NCBI GenBank assembly: GCA_965214975.1
Contig: OZ244055.1
Location: 3,038,001 to 3,102,000, forward strand
Length of the DNA: 64,000 nt
Source of the DNA: JAJEBT01 sp965214975
GTDB taxonomy: Bacteria; Pseudomonadota; Alphaproteobacteria; MPNO01; UBA830
Direction: 5' to 3'
Below are positions 40,872 to 49,552 of this stretch, in pieces. The position numbers and the translations under genes were made by a program. The notes under the pieces were generated by a model that saw only the letters and a list, made by a program, of their open reading frames with translations, did not search any database and was not told where the DNA came from. Each line of letters begins with the position of its first letter. Position 1 is the stretch's first letter.

Positions 40872-41328
40872 CCGCTTTCCCGCCGCGCCGCGCGCGGGAT
40901 CTTCCCGACGGCCGTGCGAATGATGTGTATACCGCCGGAAAGCGGTGTTGAGAAAGAGCGGATTTCCCGGTGGCGGATTTCCGGGGCGGGACTTGTTCAC
41001 GATGCCCGGAAACTTTCCGGACGGTTTTCCAGAAACGGGCCGGTTGCCCACAGGAAGGGAAAACCGGATTGCGCACACGGCGCTCGGGCGGATGGGGATT
41101 CCGGCTTCCTCGGCGCCCCCGGAAAATCCGGCGCACGGAACGTTGTCCAGGTTTTCCCGTGAATTTCCCGTTGACGGAAGAGGGGAGAATTCCGTGTGGA
41201 CAAGCAGATCATCCACGGTATCCACGCCCCTAAGAATGAACAACCAAAGAAAGAGAATCCTTTTTCCTTTTATTTGTTTTATTGGCCCGTTCCCCGCGCG
41301 GGACGGATGCGGTAAGGGTTGGCCCGCC
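40872..41328. other. Probable chromosomal replication origin (oriC)
   Basis: 457 gene-free bases between maf (leftward) and hemE (rightward), the place of oriC in Caulobacter and relatives. DnaA-box-like 9-mers: TTGTTCACG (40993), TTGCCCACA (41044), TTGCGCACA (41069), TGTGGACAA (41195, inverted, one mismatch to TTATCCACA), TCATCCACG (41209) and GTATCCACG (41218). GGTTTTCC occurs at 41023, 41058 (inverted) and 41150. A perfect palindrome CCGGAAACTTTCCGG is at 41006-41020. A strikingly AT-rich stretch at 41231-41284, beside the last DnaA boxes, is a good unwinding element. Confidence 0.75.
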
Positions 41329-42357
41329 ATGCCGCCCCCCCCGAAACCGGTCGTGACCGCACTTCGCGGTCGGCGAGTGGATCCGCCGCCGACCTGGCTG
41401 ATGCGCCAGGCCGGCCGCTACCTGCCCGAGTACCTGGCCGTGCGGGAAGCTGCCGGATCCTTTCTCGACCTCTGCTTCGACCCGCCGAGGGCCGCGGAGG
41501 TCACGCTTCAGCCGGTTCGCCGTTTCGGTCTCGATGCCGCGATCCTGTTCTCCGACATTCTCGTGGTTCCCCACGCTCTTGGCCAGAAGGTGGAGTTCGA
41601 TCCCGGTCCGAGAACCGTGCCCGTGCGGACCGGAGGCGATATCGCGAGGCTGTCGCCCGATCGCCTGCACGAGACGCTGGCTCCCGTCTACGAGACCCTG
41701 GAGCGGGTCTCGCAAGCGCTTTCCGGCGACGTCGCGCTGATCGGTTTCGCGGGAGCTCCCTGGACCGTCGCCACCTACATGGTGGAAGGCGGAACCAGCC
41801 GGGACCATGCCGCGGTCAGGGCCTGGGCCCTGGACGAGGCCGGCGACTTCGGGAAGCTCGTCGATCTGCTCGTCGAATGCACGGCGGACCATCTCGTCCG
41901 GCAGGCGGCCGCCGGGGCCGAGGCGTTGCAGATCTTCGACAGCTGGGCGGGCGCGCTGCCGTGGCATGCTTTCGAAAAGCTCTCCCTGGCCCCGGTCCGC
42001 GAGATCGCCCGCCGCGTGAAGCGGAGCTGCCCGGACGTTCCCGTCATCGCGTTTCCCCGGGGCGCGGGGCCGCGCATCGCCGATTTCGCCGCGGTCGAGG
42101 AAATCGACGCGGTCGGGGCGGACCACGCGGCCGACCCGCGGTGGCTGGCCGAGGAGATCCAGCCGCGGGCCGCCGTTCAGGGCAACCTGGATCCCGCGCT
42201 TCTTCTCGTCGGCGGGCGGCAGATGACCGACCGGGCGCGGGAGACCGTCGACGCCCTGTCGGCGGCGCCGCACGTGTTCAATCTCGGCCACGGAATCCTT
42301 CCGTCGACGCCCGTCGCCCATGTCGCGGAACTCGTGCGGGCCGTCAGGGAGCGGTGA
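41329..42357 (+). CDS. hemE: Uroporphyrinogen decarboxylase
   Basis: 342 residues. Decarboxylates the four acetate side chains of uroporphyrinogen III to give coproporphyrinogen. PPTWLMRQAGRYLPEY is the active-site signature, ILFSDILVVPHALG carries the catalytic Asp, and GFAGAPWTVATYMVEGG is the second signature. FNLGHGILPSTP ends the protein. The first gene right of the presumed origin, followed after 6 bases by hemH. Confidence 0.97.
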   Translation: MPPPPKPVVTALRGRRVDPPPTWLMRQAGRYLPEYLAVREAAGSFLDLCFDPPRAAEVTLQPVRRFGLDAAILFSDILVVPHALGQKVEFDPGPRTVPVRTGGDIARLSPDRLHETLAPVYETLERVSQALSGDVALIGFAGAPWTVATYMVEGGTSRDHAAVRAWALDEAGDFGKLVDLLVECTADHLVRQAAAGAEALQIFDSWAGALPWHAFEKLSLAPVREIARRVKRSCPDVPVIAFPRGAGPRIADFAAVEEIDAVGADHAADPRWLAEEIQPRAAVQGNLDPALLLVGGRQMTDRARETVDALSAAPHVFNLGHGILPSTPVAHVAELVRAVRER

Positions 42358-42363
42358 CGCGGG

Positions 42364-43389
42364 ATGGAAAGGGTCGCGGTCGTCCTGTTCAACCTCGGCG
42401 GGCCCGACGGCCCCGGGGCCGTGGAGCCGTTTCTGAGGAACCTGTTCTCCGATCCGCTGATCCTGCGGCTTCCCTGGCCGTTCCGCGTCTGTCTTGCGTG
42501 GTTCGTCGCCAAGCGCCGCGCGGGAACCGCCAGGAGAATCTACGACCGGCTGGGAGGGGGGTCGCCGATACTTCCCGAGACGCGCAAGCAGCAGGCGGCC
42601 CTTCAGGCCGCGCTGGAGGACGACCGGACCGAGTACCGCGTCTTCGCCGCCATGCGGTACTGGCATCCGATGGCCGACGAGGTGGTCCACGACGTCGCCG
42701 GCTGGAAACCCGACAGGACGGTTCTTGTTCCTCTCTACCCGCAGTTCTCCACGACCACGACGGAGTCGTTTCTGCGCGTCTGGACCCGCGCCGCGCGCGG
42801 CGCGAAGCTGGCGGCGCCGACATCCGTCGTCTGTTGCTGGCCCCTGCTCGACGGGTTCGTGAGCGCCATGGCCGCAAGGATCTCCGAGGCCGTGGGAACG
42901 CTTCCGGAAGGCGCGCCGTTCCGGATACTGTTCTCCGCCCACGGCCTGCCGAGGAAGTTCGTCGACGACGGCGATCCGTACGCCGACCAGGTCGAGAGAT
43001 GCGTTGCCGCGGTCGTGGAGAGGCTGCCGCTTCCGCATCCCGACCATGCGGTCTGCTACCAGAGCCGCGTGGGGCCGCTGGAATGGCTCCGCCCCTACGC
43101 CGAGGACGAGATCCGCCGCGCCGGCGCCGACGGCCTCTCGCTCGTCGTGGCGCCCGTCTCCTTCGTGAGCGAGCACTCCGAAACCCTGGTCGAGCTCGAC
43201 GTCGAGTACGCCAGGCTGGCGGCGGCCTCGGGCGTCGAGCGCTACGTCCGCGTTCCGACCGTCGGCAGCGACCCGGTTTTCGTTTCCGGCCTCGCGTCGC
43301 TGGCGCGCCGGCTGGCCGCCCCGGGCACGGCGCCCGAGGGGGCCGCCTGCGGCGGGCGTTTCCGGCGCTGCCCACTTGCCCGCGCATGA
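42364..43389 (+). CDS. hemH: Ferrochelatase
   Basis: 341 residues. Inserts iron into protoporphyrin IX. LFNLGGPDGP at the start, RYWHPMADEV, VPLYPQFSTTTT and the catalytic His193 in FSAHGLPRKFV are present, as is PVSFVSEHSETLVELD. A short Cys-containing tail (CGGRFRRC) lies at the C-terminus; I cannot say whether it binds a cluster. The stop overlaps the hemJ ATG. Confidence 0.96.
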   Translation: MERVAVVLFNLGGPDGPGAVEPFLRNLFSDPLILRLPWPFRVCLAWFVAKRRAGTARRIYDRLGGGSPILPETRKQQAALQAALEDDRTEYRVFAAMRYWHPMADEVVHDVAGWKPDRTVLVPLYPQFSTTTTESFLRVWTRAARGAKLAAPTSVVCCWPLLDGFVSAMAARISEAVGTLPEGAPFRILFSAHGLPRKFVDDGDPYADQVERCVAAVVERLPLPHPDHAVCYQSRVGPLEWLRPYAEDEIRRAGADGLSLVVAPVSFVSEHSETLVELDVEYARLAAASGVERYVRVPTVGSDPVFVSGLASLARRLAAPGTAPEGAACGGRFRRCPLARA

Positions 43390-43829
43390 CTCTCGCCGAC
43401 GCCTATCCCTGGCTGAAGGCGCTTCACCTGATCTCGGCGATCGCCTGGATGGCGGGACTTCTCTACCTGCCGAGGCTGTACGTCTACCATGCGGACGCGG
43501 AACCGGGGTCCGGCCGGTCGGAGACCTTCAAGGTCATGGAACGCCGGCTGCTGCGCGCGATCATGACGCCGGCGATGGGCGCGAGCCTGCTTTTCGGAGG
43601 ACTCCTGCTGCTCGTCCCCGGGGTCGCCGACTGGGATGCCGGCTGGATATGGGTCAAGCTCGCGGCGGTCGCGGGGCTTGTGCTGACGCACGAGCGGCTG
43701 GCCCGGTGGCGGAGGGGTTTCGAGGCCGACGCCAACGCGCGGCCCGCACGGTTCTACAGGCTCGTGAACGAGATTCCGGCGGTCCTCATGGCGGTGATCG
43801 TGATCATGGCCGTGGTGAAGCCGTTCTGA
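43386..43829 (+). CDS. hemJ: Protoporphyrinogen oxidase HemJ
   Basis: 147 residues with four membrane helices. Oxidises protoporphyrinogen IX to protoporphyrin IX, the step before ferrochelatase. The conserved WLKALHLISAIAWMAGLLYLPR carries the essential His; the LYVYHA and KLAAVAGLVLTHERL segments complete the family pattern. It forms an operon with hemE and hemH, which fits the last three steps after coproporphyrinogen (hemF or hemN is not in the window). Confidence 0.93.
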   Translation: MTLADAYPWLKALHLISAIAWMAGLLYLPRLYVYHADAEPGSGRSETFKVMERRLLRAIMTPAMGASLLFGGLLLLVPGVADWDAGWIWVKLAAVAGLVLTHERLARWRRGFEADANARPARFYRLVNEIPAVLMAVIVIMAVVKPF

Positions 43830-43863
43830 CCGCGGGCCGGACAACGTAGCGGAGAACGGGCGC

Positions 43864-45045
43864 ATGCGCGAAAGGATCCTGATCGTCGGCGCCGGCCTCG
43901 GCGGCCTCGCCGCCGCCGGATGCCTGCTGAGAGCCGGCTTCGACGTCGAGATCTACGAACAGGCTCCCGCTCTCGGCGAGATCGGCGCGGGCATCCAGGT
44001 CAGCGCGAACGCCATGCACGTTCTCGGCCATCTCGGGATCGCCGACGAGGTTTCCGCGAGATCCGTGCGTCCTGCAGCCTACGTGTTCCGCCTGCACGAC
44101 ACCGGCGAGCTCGTCGACCGGTTCGCGCTTTCGGACGAGCACGAGCGGCTTCACAAGGCGCCCTACAACCAGATCCACCGCGCCGACCTGCACCGGCTGA
44201 TGGCCGGGGCCGTGACGCGCCGGAAGCCCGACGCGGTCCGGCTCGGCCGGACGGTGACGGGTTTCGACGAGGACGGTGACGGGGTGACCCTTCACCTCGA
44301 CGGCCGCGAGAGCGTCCGGGGCGATCTCCTGGTCGGCGCCGACGGCGTCAAGTCGGTGATCCGCGATCAGGTGTCCGGCCGCGTCCCCGCCGTCTACACG
44401 GGAGATTCCGCCTGGCGCCTGACGATTCCCCGCGACAGGCTGCCCGCCGGTTTCATGCCCGAGGTCATGTCGGTGTGGATGGGGCCGGGCAAGCACGCGG
44501 TGTCCTACTGGATCCGCAACGGCGAGCTCCTGAACTTCGTCGGCGCCGTCGAGACGCCGGTGGCGACGGAGGAATCCTGGACCCTCAGGTTCCCGTGGGA
44601 GGATCTGCGGGCCGACTTCGAGGGCTGGCATCCCGACATCATGACCGTGATCGATCTCGCCGACCGCGACGCCTGCTACCGCTGGGCGCTCTACCGGCGT
44701 CCCACCGTCGACGTCTGGAGCACCGCCCGGGCCACCATTCTCGGCGACGCCGCCCACGCGACGCTGCCCTATCTGGCCCAGGGGGCGGCGATGGCGATCG
44801 AGGACGGCGCCGTCCTGGCACGGGCGCTTCTCCAGTGCCCGGACCGCGCCGAGGCGCTCGATCTCTACCAGAGGAACCGGGCGGAGCGGACGGCGCGGGT
44901 CGTCGAGACGTCCGACGCCAACCGGCGGCTGTTCCATCTCGACAGCGTCGACGAGATACGGCGGATCTTCGCCGAGCGGAACGAGGGCGAGGACCGCAAC
45001 GGCTGGCTGTACTCCTACAATCCGCTGACCGTGCCGCTGACGTGA
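43864..45045 (+). CDS. FAD-dependent aromatic monooxygenase (salicylate hydroxylase-like)
   Basis: 393 residues. GxGxxG Rossmann start ILIVGAGLGGLAAA, the DG motif LLVGADGVKSVIRD near residue 157, and the GD motif ATILGDAAHATLPYLAQGAAMA near 290 define a class A flavoprotein hydroxylase. The closest families hydroxylate salicylate or 3-hydroxybenzoate using NAD(P)H. It lies 34 bases after hemJ and points towards the convergent acyl-CoA dehydrogenase. Together with the genes to its right it suggests breakdown of an aromatic or heterocyclic compound, but the substrate is unknown. Confidence 0.88.
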   Translation: MRERILIVGAGLGGLAAAGCLLRAGFDVEIYEQAPALGEIGAGIQVSANAMHVLGHLGIADEVSARSVRPAAYVFRLHDTGELVDRFALSDEHERLHKAPYNQIHRADLHRLMAGAVTRRKPDAVRLGRTVTGFDEDGDGVTLHLDGRESVRGDLLVGADGVKSVIRDQVSGRVPAVYTGDSAWRLTIPRDRLPAGFMPEVMSVWMGPGKHAVSYWIRNGELLNFVGAVETPVATEESWTLRFPWEDLRADFEGWHPDIMTVIDLADRDACYRWALYRRPTVDVWSTARATILGDAAHATLPYLAQGAAMAIEDGAVLARALLQCPDRAEALDLYQRNRAERTARVVETSDANRRLFHLDSVDEIRRIFAERNEGEDRNGWLYSYNPLTVPLT

Positions 45046-45063
45046 CGCCGGCGGCGACGGGAA

Positions 45064-46200
45064 TCAGGACGGAAGCTCCAGGATTCTCCTGGCGACGATG
45101 TTGCGCTGGATCTCGCTGCTGCCTCCGTAGATCGTCGCGCGGCGGACCTGCAGCAGCGTTGCCGCCGCCTCGCCGTCGGCGAGCGCGCCGTCGGTGCCGG
45201 CCGCCTCGAAGAGAAGATCCGCGATCCGCTGCAGAAGCTCGGTTCCGAGGATCTTGACGAGCGACGCCTCGCGCTCGATCGCCTCTCCGGCTCCCGCGAG
45301 CTCCGCCGCCCGGGCGAACAGGGCGGCGACCGCGAGAGCCTTGATCTCCGCCTCCGCCAGCCGGTCCGCGAACGACGGATCCTCGATCAGCCCCGTGCGC
45401 TCGGCGAGGCGGCGCGTGCGGCGGAGGCTCTGCTGCAGCGGCTGCGGGTTGGCGGTTGCCAGCCGCTCCCGCGCGAGCAGCGCGGTGGCGACGCGCCAGC
45501 CGTCATGCAGTTCGCCGACAAGGTTCGACAGCGGAACGCGGACGTCGTCGAGAAAGACCTCGGCGAACTCGTCGTCTCCCGCGATCGTGCGGATCGGGCG
45601 CACCGAGACCCCCGGCGTCCGCATGTCGATCAGCACGAAGCTGATGCCCGCCTGTCCGGGAGAGGCCTCGGGGTCGGTGCGGACGAGCGCGAACATCCAG
45701 TCGGCGTGATGCGCCCAGGTCGTCCAGATCTTGGATCCGTTCACGACGAGGCGTCCGTCCTCGACGCCGGCCCGGGTCGCCAGGCTCGCCAGATCGGAGC
45801 CCGCGTCGGGTTCGGAGTATCCCTGGCACCAGAGTTCGTCCCCCGACAGGATCGGGGGGAGGAAACGGCGTTTCTGGGCCTCGGTTCCGAACGTCATGAG
45901 AATGGGGCCGACATGGTACAGGCCCTGCGCCGAGATCTCGGGGGCGCCGGCGCGGGCCAGTTCCTCCCTCACGATCAGCTGGCGTTCGAGAGACGCCTCT
46001 CCGCCGCCGTGCTCCTTGGGCCAGTGCAGCGCGATCCATCCGCGGCCGTGCAGCTGCCGGTGCCACCACATCGCCCGCGCGAAAGGGGGACGGGTCGCGA
46101 GGCCGCGCAGGTCGTCCGGCAGGCAGGCCTCGATCCATCCGCGCACCTCGCCGCGGAAGGCCGCGTCCCCGGGGGAGTCCGCGCGGAAACCGGGGATCAC
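45064..46200 (-). CDS. Acyl-CoA dehydrogenase
   Basis: 378 residues from a GTG start. FAD-binding middle domain WCQGYSEPDAGSDLASL and VVNGSKIWTTWAHHAD, and the C-terminal helical domain ending in the ATIYGGSSEIQRNIVARR signature, where the family's catalytic region lies. Oxidises an acyl-CoA to the enoyl-CoA, passing electrons to ETF. It is the last of five minus-strand genes starting at 50319, probably one operon. Confidence 0.92.
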   Translation of the reverse strand: MIPGFRADSPGDAAFRGEVRGWIEACLPDDLRGLATRPPFARAMWWHRQLHGRGWIALHWPKEHGGGEASLERQLIVREELARAGAPEISAQGLYHVGPILMTFGTEAQKRRFLPPILSGDELWCQGYSEPDAGSDLASLATRAGVEDGRLVVNGSKIWTTWAHHADWMFALVRTDPEASPGQAGISFVLIDMRTPGVSVRPIRTIAGDDEFAEVFLDDVRVPLSNLVGELHDGWRVATALLARERLATANPQPLQQSLRRTRRLAERTGLIEDPSFADRLAEAEIKALAVAALFARAAELAGAGEAIEREASLVKILGTELLQRIADLLFEAAGTDGALADGEAAATLLQVRRATIYGGSSEIQRNIVARRILELPS

Positions 46201-46213
46201 GGGAGCTTTCGGC

Positions 46214-47056
46214 TCAGCCGCGGTGAACGCGGTCGAGGAACGCGAGAACGTCGGCGTTGAACCTCTCCGCCTGCTCGATGTTGGGGCAATGCCCGCACCG
46301 TGCGTAGACGTGGTGCTCGCAGTCCGGAATGCGCCCGGCGAGCTCGGACGAGTAGCCGGGCTCGCGCAACGGGTCGTCGGCGCCGGCGACGACGAGGACG
46401 GGGATCCCGATGTTCTCGTACCGGGTCGCGTCGGGCACGCCGAAGCCCTGCTCGCCGGAGGTCTTCTCCGGGCGCTTGAGGCGCGGGGCCGACGTGCATT
46501 CGAACGCGCCCGGCAGGAGCGCGAGTTCCTGGCGGCGGGCCACGTAGGCCTCGTCGTCCCCCCATTTCGGGTCGTGAAGCATGGCGTGAAGCAGCGCCCG
46601 CATCGCCTCCGCGGTTCCGTCGTAGGCGAGAAGCGTCTTGCGGGCTTCCGTCAGCGGCGTGAAGCCGCCGCCCGAGCACAGCACCGCCGACCGCGCCGGC
46701 AGGATCGGCGGCGGGGCGGCGACGATCCTGGCGAGGTTGGAGCCGCCCATGGAATTGCCGACGAAGTCCGCGGCCTCGATGCCGAGCGTCTCGAAGAACC
46801 GCTGCATGTGCCTGAAGACGCGGCCGCGCGCGTCGGCGAAATCGTGGATCTTGTCGGTTCGGCCGAAGCCCAGCCAGTCCGGCGCGATCACGTGGTAGCG
46901 CGGCGCCAGGGCGGGGATCGCGAATTCCCAGCTGATCTCCGCCGCGCCCCCGAACTCGCCCGAGTGCAGGAGCGCCACGGTCGGGGCCTCCGGGTCGCCC
47001 GCCTCGAGATAGTGGGTGGCGACGCCGTCGACGTCGACGAACCGGGATTCCGTCAT
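46214..47056 (-). CDS. Alpha/beta-hydrolase (C-C hydrolase-like)
   Basis: 280 residues. Nucleophile elbow GNSMGG with Ser102, LLHSGEFGG oxyanion loop, VVAGADDPL acid segment and RCGHCPNIEQAERF with the catalytic His. This spacing resembles the meta-cleavage C-C hydrolases (MhpC, BphD group), but esterases look alike. It is 13 bases upstream of the acyl-CoA dehydrogenase and 24 bases downstream of the LLM gene. Confidence 0.85.
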   Translation of the reverse strand: MTESRFVDVDGVATHYLEAGDPEAPTVALLHSGEFGGAAEISWEFAIPALAPRYHVIAPDWLGFGRTDKIHDFADARGRVFRHMQRFFETLGIEAADFVGNSMGGSNLARIVAAPPPILPARSAVLCSGGGFTPLTEARKTLLAYDGTAEAMRALLHAMLHDPKWGDDEAYVARRQELALLPGAFECTSAPRLKRPEKTSGEQGFGVPDATRYENIGIPVLVVAGADDPLREPGYSSELAGRIPDCEHHVYARCGHCPNIEQAERFNADVLAFLDRVHRG

Positions 47057-47079
47057 GCCCCGTTCCCGCGTCGCGGCGT

Positions 47080-48321
47080 TCAGCGCGCGAAGGCCGCGGC
47101 GAGATCGTCGGTTCCGGCCCGGACGGCGTCCGGCGGCGGGCGCCGCCTGCCGGTCGCGGCTTCCGGATCCCAGTCCGCGGCGAGTTCGCGGAGCCGCGGA
47201 TAGACCTCGTCGTTGAACAGCGTCATGGAGCGGAGAACCCGGTCCGCCGGGAGATGGCCCGCCTGCCCCATCATCAGGAGATGGCCGAACCCTCCCGAAT
47301 GCTCCCAGAACGCCCTGATCTGCCCGTAGACCTGGTCGGGCGTGCCGGCGAAGACGTTGCCCCGGCGCATGTGCTCGCCGAGCTCGACGCTGTAGGCGGC
47401 GCCCGTGCCGGAGACGTGGGCGCCGCGGAGGATGCGCGCGCTGAGACCCGGCGGATGGTAGCCGGGCGGGTTCTTCCAGGGTTCGGAGACCTTGTTGGCC
47501 CGCATGTACCACATGAGCTGTTCGGCCCCGGCCGTCGCCTCCCTCTCGCTGTCGCCGACGAAGACCAGCGCGCAGTAGGCGAGCCGGTCGAGGGGCGCGT
47601 GCTCGCCGTGCAGTTCCCGGTAGTTCGCGCGGTAGGCGTCGAAGATCGGCCGCACGCGCTCGTAGCCGGCCAGGAACACGGCGCCCACGTGGCGGTGCCG
47701 CGCCACGGGCTTGGCGCTTGCGGCGCTGCCCATGGTGATCCACACCGGCGGGTGCGGCCGCTGCCACGGGCGCGGCCAGATGTTGACCTGGCGGTGACGG
47801 TGCCAGCGGCCCTCGAAGCTGAACGGGCCGTCGTGGGTGGTCCACGCCTTGAGGATGAGGTCGTGGGCCTCCCACAGGCGTTCGGAGCCCCTGTAGGGCA
47901 GCGTGTTGGCGGCCGCCGCCTCGTAGGGCACGCTGCGCACGAAGCCGCATTCGAGGCGGCCCCTCGAGATGACGTCGATCATCGCCATCTCCTCGGCGAC
48001 GCGGACCGGCTGGTGGCGGTTGGGCAGCGGGTTGCCGAGGATCAGCAGCCGCGCGCGGGAGGTCTGGCGCGCGAGGATGCCGAGCATGATCGGCGCCGCG
48101 GGGACCATGCAGGTGGCGGTCTGGTGGTGCTCGTTGATCATGATCTCGAGGCCGATCTCGTCGGCGGCGCACCACAGGTCGAGATACTCGTGGTAGAGTC
48201 GGCTTGCGTTCTCCGGCTCGCAGAACCGGTTGGGCAGGGCGACGCGGATGGAATCGTAGCTGTCCGGATCGGGGAGATCCGGGTAGCAGTCCTCGGTGAA
48301 GAACCAGGTCTTCAGCGCCAT
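47080..48321 (-). CDS. LLM-class flavin-dependent monooxygenase, copy 1
   Basis: 413 residues, luciferase-like TIM barrel. EIMINEHHQTATCMVPA, GILARQTSRARLLILGNPLPNRHQP (in pieces) and VISRGRLECGFVRS are the family's conserved beta strands, and GTPDQVYGQIRAFWEHSGGFGH is the C-terminal flavin-side motif. It needs FMNH2 from a reductase, none of which is adjacent. It has a paralogue immediately upstream (48323-49552), with a gap of one base, and 443 bp of identical DNA. Confidence 0.92.
   Translation of the reverse strand: MALKTWFFTEDCYPDLPDPDSYDSIRVALPNRFCEPENASRLYHEYLDLWCAADEIGLEIMINEHHQTATCMVPAAPIMLGILARQTSRARLLILGNPLPNRHQPVRVAEEMAMIDVISRGRLECGFVRSVPYEAAAANTLPYRGSERLWEAHDLILKAWTTHDGPFSFEGRWHRHRQVNIWPRPWQRPHPPVWITMGSAASAKPVARHRHVGAVFLAGYERVRPIFDAYRANYRELHGEHAPLDRLAYCALVFVGDSEREATAGAEQLMWYMRANKVSEPWKNPPGYHPPGLSARILRGAHVSGTGAAYSVELGEHMRRGNVFAGTPDQVYGQIRAFWEHSGGFGHLLMMGQAGHLPADRVLRSMTLFNDEVYPRLRELAADWDPEAATGRRRPPPDAVRAGTDDLAAAFAR
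47721..48163. repeat. 443-bp block identical to 48958-49400
   Basis: Read base by base, this stretch has no difference from 48958-49400 (offset 1,237). Outside it the two genes diverge clearly in both DNA and protein, so it is a conversion tract or recent local recombination. Confidence 0.9.
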
Positions 48322-48322
48322 T

Positions 48323-49552
48323 TCAGCGGGCGAACTCGACGCCGAAAGCGCCGAGGTCGGCGCCTTCCCTGTCGGGGACGGCCAGGCTCCGTTCGTGGAT
48401 GTCGGCCGGATCGGCGTCCGCGACGAGCTCGCGCAGCCGCGGATAGACCTCGTCGTTGAACAGCCGCATCGACTTGAGGGCGTCGGCGTCGGAGAGGAAG
48501 CCCGCCTGCCCCATGATCATCATGTGGCCGAAGCCGCCGCTGTACTCCCAGAACGCCTTGATCTGCTCGTAGACCTGGTCGGGCGTGCCGGCGAAGACGT
48601 TGCCGCGCGCCATCTGCTGCTCGAGCGTCGGGCGGACCGGGACGCCGGAGCCGGTGCCGCCGCGCATGACGGCCGCGGACACCGCCGGGGGATGGTAGCC
48701 GGGCGGGTTGCTCCACTCCGGCGGCACCTTGTTCGCCTCCATGTACCAGAGAAGCTGGCGCGCGCCCTTCTCGGCGGCGCGCTCGTTCTCCCCGACATAG
48801 CAGAGGGCGAGATAGGCGAGACGGTCGAACGGGGTGGCCTCGCCGTGGGCCTCGAGATAGGCGTCGCGGTAGCCGCCGAAGATGCTTCGGATCCGGGGGT
48901 ATCCCGCGAGGAACACGGCCCCGACGTAGCGGTGCTCGGCGACGGGCCGCGCGGTGCCGGCGCTGCCCATGGTGATCCACACCGGCGGGTGCGGCCGCTG
49001 CCACGGGCGCGGCCAGATGTTGACCTGGCGGTGACGGTGCCAGCGGCCCTCGAAGCTGAACGGGCCGTCGTGGGTGGTCCACGCCTTGAGGATGAGGTCG
49101 TGGGCCTCCCACAGGCGTTCGGAGCCCCTGTAGGGCAGCGTGTTGGCGGCCGCCGCCTCGTAGGGCACGCTGCGCACGAAGCCGCATTCGAGGCGGCCCC
49201 TCGAGATGACGTCGATCATCGCCATCTCCTCGGCGACGCGGACCGGCTGGTGGCGGTTGGGCAGCGGGTTGCCGAGGATCAGCAGCCGCGCGCGGGAGGT
49301 CTGGCGCGCGAGGATGCCGAGCATGATCGGCGCCGCGGGGACCATGCAGGTGGCGGTCTGGTGGTGCTCGTTGATCATGATCTCGAGGCCGATCTCGTCG
49401 CAGGCGCACCACAGGTCGAGATAGCGGTTGTAGAGTTCGCTCGCCTTTTCGGGGTCGCAGTGGACGTTCGGAAGGGAGACGCGGATCGAGCGGTAGGTCT
49501 CCTCGTCCGGAAGATGGGGGTAGCAGTCTTCCGTGAACCACCACGCCTTCAT
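48323..49552 (-). CDS. LLM-class flavin-dependent monooxygenase, copy 2
   Basis: 409 residues with the same barrel signatures as copy 1 (INEHHQTATCMVPA, RLECGFVRSVPYEAAAANTL, GTPDQVYEQIKAFWEYSGGFGH). N- and C-terminal thirds differ from copy 1 at many positions, for example ADADPADIHERSLAVPDREG at the end, so the two enzymes may act on different substrates or form a heteromer as bacterial luciferase does. The ATG overlaps the upstream hydrolase stop (ATGA). Confidence 0.92.
   Translation of the reverse strand: MKAWWFTEDCYPHLPDEETYRSIRVSLPNVHCDPEKASELYNRYLDLWCACDEIGLEIMINEHHQTATCMVPAAPIMLGILARQTSRARLLILGNPLPNRHQPVRVAEEMAMIDVISRGRLECGFVRSVPYEAAAANTLPYRGSERLWEAHDLILKAWTTHDGPFSFEGRWHRHRQVNIWPRPWQRPHPPVWITMGSAGTARPVAEHRYVGAVFLAGYPRIRSIFGGYRDAYLEAHGEATPFDRLAYLALCYVGENERAAEKGARQLLWYMEANKVPPEWSNPPGYHPPAVSAAVMRGGTGSGVPVRPTLEQQMARGNVFAGTPDQVYEQIKAFWEYSGGFGHMMIMGQAGFLSDADALKSMRLFNDEVYPRLRELVADADPADIHERSLAVPDREGADLGAFGVEFAR
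48958..49400. repeat. 443-bp block identical to 47721-48163
   Basis: Second copy of the identical block within the LLM paralogues; it encodes roughly residues 50-197 of copy 2. Confidence 0.9.

Noticed and set aside
40695..41328. PEP synthase regulatory protein gene (often between maf and hemE)
   Set aside because: No frame here shows its P-loop or length; the interval instead looks like an origin.
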